Shown here: positions 27,986 to 36,257 of the stretch, one piece after another
Layout of the letters: every line of letters starts with the position of its first letter
How positions within the stretch are numbered: the first letter of the stretch is position 1
Assembly (NCBI RefSeq): GCF_001650905.1
Contig: NZ_LXYG01000006.1
Span: 1-64,000 of the forward strand
DNA: 64,000 nucleotides
Source: Balneola sp. EhC07
GTDB taxonomy: Bacteria > Bacteroidota > Rhodothermia > Balneolales > Balneolaceae
Direction of reading: 5' to 3'
Notes under the pieces: generated by a model
What the model was told of the DNA's origin: nothing
Database searches by the model: none
Seen by the model: only the letters and a program-made list of their open reading frames with translations
Translations under genes and position numbers: made by a program

Positions 27986-29653
27986 ATGTCAGATAATCAG
28001 ACCGTAAATCTAACGGCTGGGGAATTGGAATCCTTAGAGAAGAAGAAATTACCCGAGTTAAAGATCCTCGCCAAAATGATTGGTGTTAAAAGGGTGACCG
28101 GCGTTAAGAAGCAGGAATTGATTGATAATATCCGTGAAGTTTCCAGCTCTAAACCAAAAGGAATAACTGTAAAGCTACGACCTAAGAGCGAACGACCGCC
28201 GCTTCCCAAAGAAGTGATTCCTACAAAGGCAAAGGAAGAGAAAAAAGCTAAAGAAGCAAAAAAGGCTAAGAAAGAAGAAGAGTCTAAAAAAGAGGAAAAA
28301 AACGAGAACCAAGAAGAAAATGGCAGCAAGTCTTCTCAAAAGAATGACGAATTAGCTACTTATGGTGGCGACTCACACATTGTTTCTTACAAAAAGAAAG
28401 AAGAGCCTAAAGAGAATAAAAAGCCACGCCATAACAACAACCGCAACAACAATAAAAAGAAGCAGGAACATGATCTGCTTCCGGAATCTGAAGCGGAAAC
28501 GTTGGAAGAACGAATTAAAGAACTGGAGCCGGAATTAGGCCAGTATCTGTTTAATGAGGGAACGTTAGAAATTTTACCGGATGGTTACGGATTCCTGAGA
28601 TCGGTGAACTATAATTATAAAGCCAGTCCGGACGATATTTATGTATCACCCTCACAGATCAAACGATTCAGGCTTAAAAGCGGTGATTGTGTAATCGGTA
28701 TTATTCGTCCACCTAAAGTTGGTGAGCGATATTTTGCTTTACTGAGAGTAGAAGGAGTGAATGGACGAATTCCTCGTGATATGGATAATCGTCAGGAATT
28801 TGACGATATGCTCCCAATACACCCGGATGAGCGATATGTGATGGAATTTGATCCAAGTAATTATTCTACACGCTTTATTGATCTTTTTGCACCGATTGGA
28901 AAAGGACAGCGTGGATTGATCGTTGCGCAACCGAAAACCGGTAAAACCACTTTACTTCGCGGAATCGCTAATGCAGTGGCAACTAATCATCCGGACGCAA
29001 AGATCTTAATCCTTTTGATCGATGAACGACCTGAAGAAGTAACTGAAATGGAGCGCACAGTTAAAGGTGCTGAAGTAGTCGCTTCTACTTTTGATGAAAA
29101 ACCGGAAAACCATATCGATCTGGCTGAAATCACCTTCCAGAAAGCCAAGAGATTGGTAGAGAGCGGTCACGATGTTATTTTGCTACTCGACTCCATTACT
29201 CGTCTTGCACGCGCTTACAACGTAAAAGCGAGCAACAGAGGCCGAACCATGAGTGGTGGTGTAGATTCAGAAGCGTTGAAGATTCCTAGACAACTATTCA
29301 GCTCTGCCCGTAATATCGAAAATGGTGGTTCTTTAACTATTTTGGCAACAGCTTTGGTAGATACAGGCTCCAGAATGGATGATGTGATCTTCGAAGAGTT
29401 TAAAGGAACCGGTAACATGGAAATTGTTCTTGATCGTCGTATTTCTGATCGCAGAATGTATCCCGCTATTGATGTTTTCCGAAGTGGAACTCGTCGCGAA
29501 GAATTATTGGTTGCGGAAGAGGAGAGAGAAAAGGTGGTGCTTCTTCGTCGTTATATGACACAAATGAATGCATTTGAAGCCATGGAATTCTTGTTGAAGC
29601 AGATCAAAGGCACGAAAACGAATGAAGAGTTCCTGATCTCGATGAATAAATAA
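27986..29653 (+). CDS. rho: Transcription termination factor Rho with long charged insertion
   Basis: Hexameric RNA-dependent ATPase that ends transcription. The order is a Rho N-terminal SAP-like domain (about 12-55), an insertion rich in Lys/Glu and then Asn/Lys (about 75-165), the cold-shock-like primary RNA-binding domain (about 170-245, with [15 protein letters not shown]) and the RecA-like ATPase with Walker A QPKTGKTT (315-322) and [14 protein letters not shown]. The 555 residues compare with about 420 in E. coli; the excess is the insertion, which ends in an Asn-rich run. Such insertions occur in Bacteroidota Rho proteins and can strengthen RNA binding. Confidence 0.97.
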   Translation: MSDNQTVNLTAGELESLEKKKLPELKILAKMIGVKRVTGVKKQELIDNIREVSSSKPKGITVKLRPKSERPPLPKEVIPTKAKEEKKAKEAKKAKKEEESKKEEKNENQEENGSKSSQKNDELATYGGDSHIVSYKKKEEPKENKKPRHNNNRNNNKKKQEHDLLPESEAETLEERIKELEPELGQYLFNEGTLEILPDGYGFLRSVNYNYKASPDDIYVSPSQIKRFRLKSGDCVIGIIRPPKVGERYFALLRVEGVNGRIPRDMDNRQEFDDMLPIHPDERYVMEFDPSNYSTRFIDLFAPIGKGQRGLIVAQPKTGKTTLLRGIANAVATNHPDAKILILLIDERPEEVTEMERTVKGAEVVASTFDEKPENHIDLAEITFQKAKRLVESGHDVILLLDSITRLARAYNVKASNRGRTMSGGVDSEALKIPRQLFSSARNIENGGSLTILATALVDTGSRMDDVIFEEFKGTGNMEIVLDRRISDRRMYPAIDVFRSGTRREELLVAEEEREKVVLLRRYMTQMNAFEAMEFLLKQIKGTKTNEEFLISMNK

Positions 29654-29957
29654 GGCTAAAGCCAAAATTCAATATCCAATTTCCAACATTCAAGTTCCAG
29701 TGTTCAATAATTTATTGACAAGCTACTAAAATAAGCTTGTGGTGATGATATTTTTGGTTGTTTTAAGCACTATTTACGAAACTAATTTTACGCTAGAAGG
29801 ACATTTATATCCGCCTTAATGACCATCTTGTATTTGCTGGTTATGTGTCATCTCGCGGCGTATGCCCGAGATCCGGATCAACATAAAGATTAGATTATCA
29901 ATAAACGTCTAGAAGGCTATTTAAAACTTTCATAAGAAAGAGCATTATATTTAAGCT
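29654..29957. other. 304-bp intergenic region without a gene
   Basis: Between rho and the radical SAM gene. It contains a short GGCTAAAGCC palindrome right after the rho stop, a run of near-repeats of the form CAATATCCAATTTCCAACAT, and a 7-bp stem ACAAGCT/AGCTTGT (29718-29740). None is a convincing intrinsic terminator. No coding frame stands out. It must hold the promoter of the radical SAM gene, but I cannot place it. Confidence 0.5.
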
Positions 29958-31814
29958 ATGCAATCCAAACTCCTTTTAGTTACACCACCTTTTACTCAGT
30001 TGAATACGGCATATCCGGCAACAGCTTATCTGAAAGGATTTTTGGAAGAACAAGATGTTTCAGTTTCTCATTGTGATCTGAGTATTGAGCTTTTTACTTC
30101 CGTTTTTACAGGTGAGTTCTTGGCCGACATTTTTCAGGAAGCCGAAGATCTGGGAAATGATCTCTACCCCGAAATGCGGGAAATGAAAGAACAATACATT
30201 TCACGAGTTGATAAAGTCATTGGGTTTCTTCAAAAGAACGATATCGAAACTGCTCATGAGATCTTAGAAACTGATTTTCTACCCGTTGGTCATAGACTGA
30301 AGGACGTGAACACAGAGATCAAATGGGAAGCCGGCGATGAAGGTATCATCGATAAGGCAAAGCATTATTCAACGCTATTTATTGAAGAGATAGGAGATTT
30401 TATTCAAGCGAATGTGGATGAGTTCTTTGCATTCACAAAGTACGCCGAACAGATCGCCACATCGGCCAGTAGTTTTGATCAGTTAGACGAATTTTTGAGA
30501 TATCAGCCTACGCTTATTGAAGACGAGATGTTGAATATTCTGGAAGAACAGATCGGGACCCATGCTCCAAACCTGATCGGCTTTACCATTCCTTTCCCCG
30601 GAAATTTATTTGCAGCACTACGATGCGCTCAATTCATTAAACAGTTCTATCCGGATATTCAGGTATCTTTCGGCGGTGGATATTGCAATACCGAATTACG
30701 CAGTTTAGAAGATCCAAGAATTTTCGAGATCGTTGATTTCATTTCTCTGGACGATGGGGAAGGGCCTTTGCTGAAAATGCTCGAGTATCTGGATGGAAAG
30801 GTTGAGATAGATGAGCTGGAAAGAACCTACGTTTTAGAAGATGAGAAAGTTGTTTTTAAAAACAAACTGCCGAATACTATTCATCATCATCAGGACTTGC
30901 CTGCTCCAAATTATTTAGGATTGCCTTATGATAAATACGTCTCTTTTTTGGATGTGGTAAATCCTATGCACCGCATGTGGACAGATAAAAGATGGAACAA
31001 ATTGACGATCTCACACGGATGCTACTGGAGACAATGTTCTTTTTGTGATGTGAGTCTGGATTACATTGGGAATTACCAAAATACAACAGCTGAAATTTTA
31101 GTCGATAAGATCGAAAAAATTATAGCGGATACAGGAATTTCAGGATTCCATTTTGTTGATGAAGCCGCACCGCCAAAAATGTTAAAGGCGATGTCAAAAG
31201 AATTGATAAAAAGAGACCTGTCGGTTACCTGGTGGACCAACATACGATTCGAAAAGACGTTCAATTACGAATTATGCGAATTAATGGCAAAAGCAGGTTG
31301 TATTGCGGTTACTGGAGGATTGGAAGTAGCTTCTGATAGATTGTTGGGCAAGATGAAAAAAGGAGTGGATATAGCTCAGGTTACCAGAGTAACCAATAAT
31401 TTCTCTGAAAATGGCATTATGGTTCATGCTTATCTGATGTATGGATTTCCAACTGAAACTCAGCAGGAAACCATTGACTCTTTGGAGGTTGTAAGGCAAT
31501 TATTCGAGAAAAATTGTATCCAGTCGGGATTTTGGCATCTATTTACAACAACGGTTCACAGCCCGATTGGTAAAAATCCGGATGCATTCGGTATAACAAT
31601 AACCGGACCGGAATTTCAGGGCTTTGCTCAAAATGATCTGTGGCACGAAGATCCCGAAGGAACCGAACACATCACATACACACAAGGGCTAAACCGGGCT
31701 TTACATTCTTATTTGAATAATGAAGGGCTTGAAAAAGACATTGAAGAATGGTTTGATTTTCCAGTTACTCCAACCAGTCATCCTGAGAATCTGATTGACA
31801 GTTTTTTGAGTTAG
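29958..31814 (+). CDS. B12-binding-type radical SAM enzyme, function unknown
   Basis: A 618-residue protein. The N-terminal Rossmann/B12-binding-like domain starts LLLVTPPFTQLNTAYPAT and is interrupted by a long acidic helical region; it resumes at IGFTIPFPGN and QVSFGGGYCN. A radical SAM barrel follows with cluster ligands Cys355, Cys360 and Cys363 (HGCYWRQCSFCD), spaced C-x4-C-x2-C rather than the standard C-x3-C-x2-C. Later motifs include GGLEVASDRLLGKMKKGV and MYGFPTETQQETIDSL. The wider spacing occurs in some families of this superfamily. It is flanked by non-coding DNA on both sides, so context gives no substrate. Confidence 0.85.
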   Translation: MQSKLLLVTPPFTQLNTAYPATAYLKGFLEEQDVSVSHCDLSIELFTSVFTGEFLADIFQEAEDLGNDLYPEMREMKEQYISRVDKVIGFLQKNDIETAHEILETDFLPVGHRLKDVNTEIKWEAGDEGIIDKAKHYSTLFIEEIGDFIQANVDEFFAFTKYAEQIATSASSFDQLDEFLRYQPTLIEDEMLNILEEQIGTHAPNLIGFTIPFPGNLFAALRCAQFIKQFYPDIQVSFGGGYCNTELRSLEDPRIFEIVDFISLDDGEGPLLKMLEYLDGKVEIDELERTYVLEDEKVVFKNKLPNTIHHHQDLPAPNYLGLPYDKYVSFLDVVNPMHRMWTDKRWNKLTISHGCYWRQCSFCDVSLDYIGNYQNTTAEILVDKIEKIIADTGISGFHFVDEAAPPKMLKAMSKELIKRDLSVTWWTNIRFEKTFNYELCELMAKAGCIAVTGGLEVASDRLLGKMKKGVDIAQVTRVTNNFSENGIMVHAYLMYGFPTETQQETIDSLEVVRQLFEKNCIQSGFWHLFTTTVHSPIGKNPDAFGITITGPEFQGFAQNDLWHEDPEGTEHITYTQGLNRALHSYLNNEGLEKDIEEWFDFPVTPTSHPENLIDSFLS

Positions 31815-31841
31815 GTCATTAATTTATTCCGTTTCTACGGC

Positions 31842-32012
31842 ATCGGTCAGACGGCTCCAAGCCGTCCGACCGATAAGCTAATCGAAATAGATTCAAAAAC
31901 CTCATTCAAGAGTGATGTCGAGTAATCTCTCTATCTTTGTGTGAAACTTAAGAAGCCGTATTTGGAGTAGGAGCTCCTATGTGTTTTCACAAGCAGGAGC
32001 TTGGGAAAGAGG
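31842..32012. repeat. Dispersed repeat, copy 1 (hairpin A, linker, double hairpin B)
   Basis: Hairpin A (31842-31874) has outer arms ATCGGTC/GACCGAT and inner arms GACGGCT/AGCCGTC around loop CCA. A ~90-bp linker containing CTCATTCAAGAG follows. Then comes double hairpin B: GGAGTAGGAGCTCC (31964-31977) and a CACAAGCAGGAGCTTGGG stem (31985-32008). Both B stems carry one mispaired position compared with copies 3 and 4, so this copy is slightly decayed. It fills the gap between the radical SAM gene and DUF6090. Confidence 0.8.
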
Positions 32013-32073
32013 ATAAATACGAACCTTGTCCAAAAATATTTTTAAATAGCACTAGTGAAAATTATCATATTCC

Positions 32074-32799
32074 TCACTCACTATATCTCTCATCGATTTT
32101 ATCCAGAATGATTTCACTGTTCGCTAAAAATGATTCCAAAGTTGGGATGAAGTTTTCGTAAATAAGAGCATAATGATAAGCCACGCGATTTCTGAAGGCA
32201 GGGCTTTTATGCATAAAATTTATATAATCGTCGGTGATATTTTTTTGAATAGCATCTGCAAACCAGTCATTATTATCCCGAAAGAAAGCCAGATTTTCGG
32301 TTACATTTTCCTGAATTTCATTTCGAATGGTTTCGGTATCAGCAATAATATTAGAATAGAAAAGTACGATCTTAACTATCAATGTATCTTCATCTGATGC
32401 AGTGTTTCTTTTAAAGTTAAGAAGCATATTATACGCTCTTTTATCGATAACAAAAGACCTGCGACCTGTAATTATATAAGGACAAGCCGGGCAATCCTTG
32501 ACTTCCTGTTCTGAAATCGTGCCATTCATTATTTTGAGGAAGAGGTCTTCTCTGCTTTTATAATGTTCCAGAATAAATTGTGCTTCCTTTCGATCATTTT
32601 TGATATCCTCAGCTAAAACTGAAAAAGTATTTTTTAACGCGTTGTCTTGTTTTCGCTGTTCATTCCAGTTGTTTATTGAAACTGCTATCAGGATACCGAT
32701 CACTACCAGTAATATTTCACTTAATGCATATTTCAGATAGCTTCCCGGTTTATTTCCGGAGAACATCTTTTCCCTGATATGACTGAAATAATGTGACAT
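32074..32799 (-). CDS. DUF6090-family membrane protein
   Basis: A 241-residue protein of unknown role. The family hallmark is the N-terminal segment YLKYALSEILLVVIGILIAV followed by SINNWNE (about 22-49): one membrane helix and then a soluble helical domain. A pair of cysteines (DCPACP) sits near residue 104. Proteins of this type are frequent in Bacteroidota and Balneola relatives and often occur singly, as here. It is surrounded by repeat copies 1 and 2, in the accessory patch. No function can be assigned. Confidence 0.8.
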   Translation of the reverse strand: MSHYFSHIREKMFSGNKPGSYLKYALSEILLVVIGILIAVSINNWNEQRKQDNALKNTFSVLAEDIKNDRKEAQFILEHYKSREDLFLKIMNGTISEQEVKDCPACPYIITGRRSFVIDKRAYNMLLNFKRNTASDEDTLIVKIVLFYSNIIADTETIRNEIQENVTENLAFFRDNNDWFADAIQKNITDDYINFMHKSPAFRNRVAYHYALIYENFIPTLESFLANSEIILDKIDERYSE

Positions 32800-32933
32800 A
32801 CTTCCAATTTTTTTAAAAAGCTGTAATCTAAAATGGAGAATTTTACTTTTATTTCAAAAAGGGGAGAAGTTCTACCATTTATCAGCTTGTTTACACCGTT
32901 AGGCGGGCTACAGCGAAGTGAACTCCTATAAGC

Positions 32934-32991
32934 ATCGGTCAGACGGCTCCAAGCCGTCCGACCGATTATGAATCGAGCTAAGTAGCAGATA
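32934..32991. repeat. Dispersed repeat, copy 2 (hairpin A and first part of linker only)
   Basis: Hairpin A at 32934-32966 is identical to copy 1. It is followed by the beginning of the linker (GAATCGAGCTAAGTAGCAGATA) broken off before the double hairpin. It lies in the gap after the small membrane protein gene, with AGC directly before ATCGGTC as in the other copies. Confidence 0.75.
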
Positions 32992-33032
32992 AATACCGAT
33001 AAAGCAGGAGACTTGAATTTATTTTGGAATAG

Positions 33033-33341
33033 CTATTGTTTTCTTTTCTCTAATAAATAAATAGCAAGGAAAGTCAGGAAGAATACCGAGCCGATAATAA
33101 GCAGGTTGTTTAAAAAGAATGAAATGAAAATTAATCCATTTGATTCAACCACAAATTCCCCTAAAGTTCTAAAAGCTCCCAAAAAGGATTCATCACAGGG
33201 AGGGCATGGATTTTGAGAACCTAGATTAAAGCAAAAACACTGAAACAAATAAGCAGTAACATAGAATAGAATCAGATAAGAAATAAATGCAAGAAGTCCA
33301 GCTATTTTAAGGGCTTTTATTTTTGAAGTATTCATTCTCAT
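33033..33341 (-). CDS. Small membrane protein, unknown
   Basis: A 102-residue protein with two membrane segments (about 9-33 and 70-96), and between them a Cys-rich stretch (CFCFNLGSQNPCPPC) that could bind metal or form disulfides. The start could be residue 1 or Met3. The helices and the positive tail (LLEKRKQ) support a real membrane protein, but I do not recognise a family. It is downstream of the serine hydrolase gene on the same strand, with a 42-bp gap, so co-transcription is possible. Confidence 0.5.
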   Translation of the reverse strand: MRMNTSKIKALKIAGLLAFISYLILFYVTAYLFQCFCFNLGSQNPCPPCDESFLGAFRTLGEFVVESNGLIFISFFLNNLLIIGSVFFLTFLAIYLLEKRKQ

Positions 33342-33383
33342 GATCCCTAAATAAGAAAGCAGGTTAAGTTCTACAGATTTCTT

Positions 33384-34694
33384 CTATTTATTAACGCTCT
33401 TTTTTTCGTTCTCCCAAAATTGCTGATATAACTCAGCTCTAAACTTATCATTCATTTCATATCCCGGTGGGTGAACTTCGTTATTCTGAGACATGATAAT
33501 ACCTACAAAATTGCGTTTCGGGTCGGCCCAAAAGTATGTGCTTTCGTAACCTCCGCCAATCCATAATCCGGCTTCTCCTTGATTCATTGTTCTCATGGTA
33601 TCACCGCTAACCCAAAGGTTATACCCATTATATCCATAAGGACTATCAAGTTGGGTATGTGGCGCATAAATATCTTCGACGGTTTCTCTGTTTAAAAACT
33701 GATAGCCATTCAATTCACCTCTTTGCAGCAGCATTCTAACAAAATCAGCATAACCATCAGCTGTTGCCACCATTCCTTCACCTCCTAAATACAAAGGATG
33801 ATCAGGGTCATAATCCGGTACATCAGGTCCGAATATATCTAACTCTCCTCTGGTTGCCGTTCTTAAAACAGAATCTCTTCCTGTAAACTTCGGAAGAAGA
33901 TTTTCATTGTCAGGAAGCCCATATTGTAATCCTTGAATATTCATTGGCTCAGTTACACGTTCGGTAACTAATTGACTAAGATCCTTACCTGTAGCTCTTT
34001 CAGCGACTAAGCCCAATACAGTAGTATTTGTTCCATAAAAATATTCAGAACCGGAATGTTGGATCAAAGGTAGTTTAGCCATTCGGTCTATAAGTTCATC
34101 GGAATTTCTAGCAGTGGGAAGATTTTGTTCCGCTACTAATGAATCGAGGCATGGAATACCAGTTACAGCATAATAAAAACCAGCTTCATGATTGATCAAA
34201 TGGAGTACCGTCATTACAGAATCATTCGGTACCAGCTGAATTGGGCAGCCTTGCTCTCTTGCTCCCCAATCATATTCTGTTAAACTGTTGCCTTCACTTG
34301 AAACTGCCACCTGCAGATCTTCAAATTCCGGAATGTATTTTGATACAGGATCATTCAGAGCCAGAAATCCGTCTTCCACCAGATCTAATACAACCGATAT
34401 AGTAACTATTTTGCTCATTGACCAAATTCGAATCCAGGTGTTTCCATCTACTACTGTATTAGGTGATAGCTCTTCGTTGACAGTACCATGTTCATAAAGC
34501 ACATTCCCATCCAGATCTTCTAACCGGGCATATATAAAAGGATAAAATCCTTCTTCAACGTAATAATTAAGTACATTATCTAATTTTTCAGGAGAAGAGA
34601 TTTCTATAGTGCTTTCGGTAGTCTCATTAGAACATGAAAGACTAGCAACGGCTATAAAAAAGGCAAAAGTAATAGGAAATAGATTTCTAGACAT
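33384..34694 (-). CDS. Serine hydrolase of the class C beta-lactamase / esterase family, lipoprotein
   Basis: A 436-residue periplasmic or surface lipoprotein (lipobox ASLSC, Cys21). The nucleophile motif SxxK is Ser92-Met-Ser-Lys95. The second motif aligns at YFYGTNTTVLGLVAE, where the usual Tyr-x-Asn reads Tyr-Gly-Thr. The family includes esterases, D-aminopeptidases and peptidoglycan hydrolases as well as beta-lactamases, and a role in cleaving esters or D-amino-acid peptides is more likely than antibiotic resistance. It is the most conventional gene of the accessory patch. Confidence 0.85.
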   Translation of the reverse strand: MSRNLFPITFAFFIAVASLSCSNETTESTIEISSPEKLDNVLNYYVEEGFYPFIYARLEDLDGNVLYEHGTVNEELSPNTVVDGNTWIRIWSMSKIVTISVVLDLVEDGFLALNDPVSKYIPEFEDLQVAVSSEGNSLTEYDWGAREQGCPIQLVPNDSVMTVLHLINHEAGFYYAVTGIPCLDSLVAEQNLPTARNSDELIDRMAKLPLIQHSGSEYFYGTNTTVLGLVAERATGKDLSQLVTERVTEPMNIQGLQYGLPDNENLLPKFTGRDSVLRTATRGELDIFGPDVPDYDPDHPLYLGGEGMVATADGYADFVRMLLQRGELNGYQFLNRETVEDIYAPHTQLDSPYGYNGYNLWVSGDTMRTMNQGEAGLWIGGGYESTYFWADPKRNFVGIIMSQNNEVHPPGYEMNDKFRAELYQQFWENEKKSVNK

Positions 34695-34777
34695 AGCTTG
34701 GATTTTTTAAGGCTTTCCAATTTATAGATTTCTTTCTGTTTTACAAGCTTCAATTTTTGCTTTTGATACTAATTAGC

Positions 34778-34955
34778 ATCGGGCGGAGGTCTTGAAGTTG
34801 TCTGACCGAAAATGAATCGAGCTTAGAGTAGATAGGTTCAAAAATCTCATTTATGAGTGATATGGGAGTGATCTCTCTCTTTGTGTGATTCTTATAAAGC
34901 AGTATTAGGAGCAGGAGCTCCTATGTGTTCTCCCAAGCAGGAGCTTGGGAAAGAG
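34778..34955. repeat. Dispersed repeat, copy 3 (decayed hairpin A, linker, perfect double hairpin B)
   Basis: The hairpin A part (34778-34810) has lost most pairing. The linker is well kept and contains the small palindrome CTCATTTATGAG. Hairpin B1 is AGGAGCAGGAGCTCCT (34907-34922), and B2 is TCCCAAGCAGGAGCTTGGGA (34931-34950), both perfect, both with loop AGGA, spaced by ATGTGTTC. It lies between the serine hydrolase and SnoaL-like genes. Confidence 0.85.
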
Positions 34956-34979
34956 ATGAATTTTTTTCTTTGTACTTGT

Positions 34980-35396
34980 TTATATAAAGCCTAGTTGTTT
35001 CATAACTATTTTTCTGTCAAAGATCTGAGTATGTCCATTTATCAAATTGTCTTTAAAGTGATAGATGGTAATCCCCTTAGTATTTATGGCTTTTTTAGTT
35101 GGGGGATGTTCTCCAATCTTCCCAAAATTTGTTCCTGTCAAAATCCATGTAACTGCCACGTAATTTTCGTCCTCAATTGCGGAAGTTATCTCAAAATTCA
35201 TATCAGGAAATGGCCCGAACGAACCTAATTCCATCCGATTCTTAAATTCTAAACGGGATAGTGTTTTTCCTTCCCAAAGGTCACCTGGGTCAAGATGGAT
35301 TGTGTATTGATTATGGATATATTTTTCAATTTTATCAAAATTCTTTTCATTCCAAACTTCTTCCATAAACTCCCGAAGGAAGGACTCTTTATTCAT
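34980..35396 (-). CDS. SnoaL-like / ester cyclase family protein
   Basis: A 138-residue protein with the cone-shaped alpha+beta fold of the SnoaL/NTF2-like group. It reads as an N-terminal helix (FLREFMEEVWNEKNFDKIEKYI), then GPFPDMNFEITSAI, VAVTWILTGTNFG and the substrate-loop region GITIYHFKDNLI. The group covers polyketide cyclases and many uncharacterised hydrolase-like proteins. No pathway partner is nearby. The C-terminus (VMKQLGFI) is typical of the group. Confidence 0.75.
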   Translation of the reverse strand: MNKESFLREFMEEVWNEKNFDKIEKYIHNQYTIHLDPGDLWEGKTLSRLEFKNRMELGSFGPFPDMNFEITSAIEDENYVAVTWILTGTNFGKIGEHPPTKKAINTKGITIYHFKDNLINGHTQIFDRKIVMKQLGFI

Positions 35397-35495
35397 TTCG
35401 TTTCTTTAAGTTGCTACAACGGTTTGGTTATGTGCTGTATCCCGGAGGGTATTGAGTATAGATTTTTTTGTACTTTCGCGAGTTCTATTTTTCAT

Positions 35496-35891
35496 TTACC
35501 AATTCACAGTCTCTGAATATTCTTTGTCTTTATAATCGTTGAAGTCTCTTATTTTCTTAAACTCGAAAGTCTGAATGTTGATTTCCCAAATTGCGGAGTT
35601 CCTATTCCAAGGATCTGTTAAAACTTCAACTTTTTCTGAATCCTTAGTACGAATTGAGTGCACCCATTTAAGATTCTCGTCATCTATTCTTTTCCACTTT
35701 TTTGGTGTCCAGATGGTCAAATGTTCTCCAGCTACAATTGCCCATTTGTTGTTTTTATCGATTAGACCACAACTAGGATCACCAATGAAATCGTCTTCCA
35801 TTAAAGTCTTACCGGTTGACTTTTCAGTGAGGAAGGTAGCCTCAAATTCATTTTCAAGTTTTAATCTCTCTGTTTCGTACAGAATATTCAT
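35496..35891 (-). CDS. Hypothetical protein, probably real
   Basis: A 131-residue soluble protein rich in Trp, Asp and Lys. It reads like an all-beta domain (WAIVAGEHLTIWTPKKW, IWEINIQTFEFKKIRDF). I do not recognise a family. It shares strand with the SnoaL-like gene ~100 bp downstream. Orphan proteins of this look occur near toxin, immunity or accessory genes, but no partner is present here. Confidence 0.5.
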   Translation of the reverse strand: MNILYETERLKLENEFEATFLTEKSTGKTLMEDDFIGDPSCGLIDKNNKWAIVAGEHLTIWTPKKWKRIDDENLKWVHSIRTKDSEKVEVLTDPWNRNSAIWEINIQTFEFKKIRDFNDYKDKEYSETVNW

Positions 35892-36004
35892 TTTGTTAAA
35901 TAGCCTTTTTGCATGAAGAACAACTAAGAGTAAAGTGAGCTCTATTCTCTTTATTCCTTATTTCATGTTATTCTTAAAATATTGAGGCTAATATGAATAA
36001 ATGC

Positions 36005-36212
36005 GAATTAATTACCAAGCAAAGGTCAATCAGAATCGAACTTAGAGTAGATAAGTACAAAATTCTCAGTCATGAGCGATATCCAATTGATCTCTCTATT
36101 TTGTGTTATTCTTATAAAGCAGTATTTGGAGCAGGAGCTCCTATGTGTTTTCCCAAGCAGGAGCTTGGGAAAGAGCTCAAAGGGAATTAATTACCAAGTA
36201 AGAGTCAATTAG
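36005..36212. repeat. Dispersed repeat, copy 4 (linker and perfect double hairpin B, flanked by direct repeats)
   Basis: The linker starts AATCGAACTTAGAGTAGATA without hairpin A in front, and contains the palindrome CTCAGTCATGAG. B1 is GGAGCAGGAGCTCC (36128-36141), and B2 is a perfect 10-bp stem around AGGA (36149-36172). GAATTAATTACCAAG occurs at 36005-36019 and again at 36184-36198, each followed by a similar GTCAAT-AG stretch, so the unit is bracketed by ~29-bp direct repeats. It occupies most of the 366-bp gap before trkH, which holds no gene. Confidence 0.85.
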
Positions 36213-36213
36213 C

Positions 36214-36246
36214 ATCGGTCAGACGGCTTGGAGCCGTCCGACCGAT
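36214..36246. repeat. Hairpin A with inverted loop, just after trkH
   Basis: The arms are the same 7+7 bp stems as copies 1 and 2, including the same A/C mismatch, but the loop is TGG instead of CCA. It lies 11 bp beyond the trkH stop on the minus strand and could stabilise or end that transcript. No T-run follows. Confidence 0.8.
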
Positions 36247-36257
36247 AGGCTAGAATA

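Noticed and set aside
27997-28329. 110-residue open frame antisense to the start of rho
   Set aside because: Its Phe/Ser runs are the complement of the Lys/Glu insertion of Rho.
33384-34694. Antibiotic-resistance beta-lactamase
   Set aside because: SxxK is present, but the family is dominated by esterases and peptidases and the second motif is Tyr-Gly-Thr rather than Tyr-x-Asn.
31842-36246. CRISPR array
   Set aside because: Repeats are long, few, irregularly spaced by whole genes and have no spacer pattern or cas genes.
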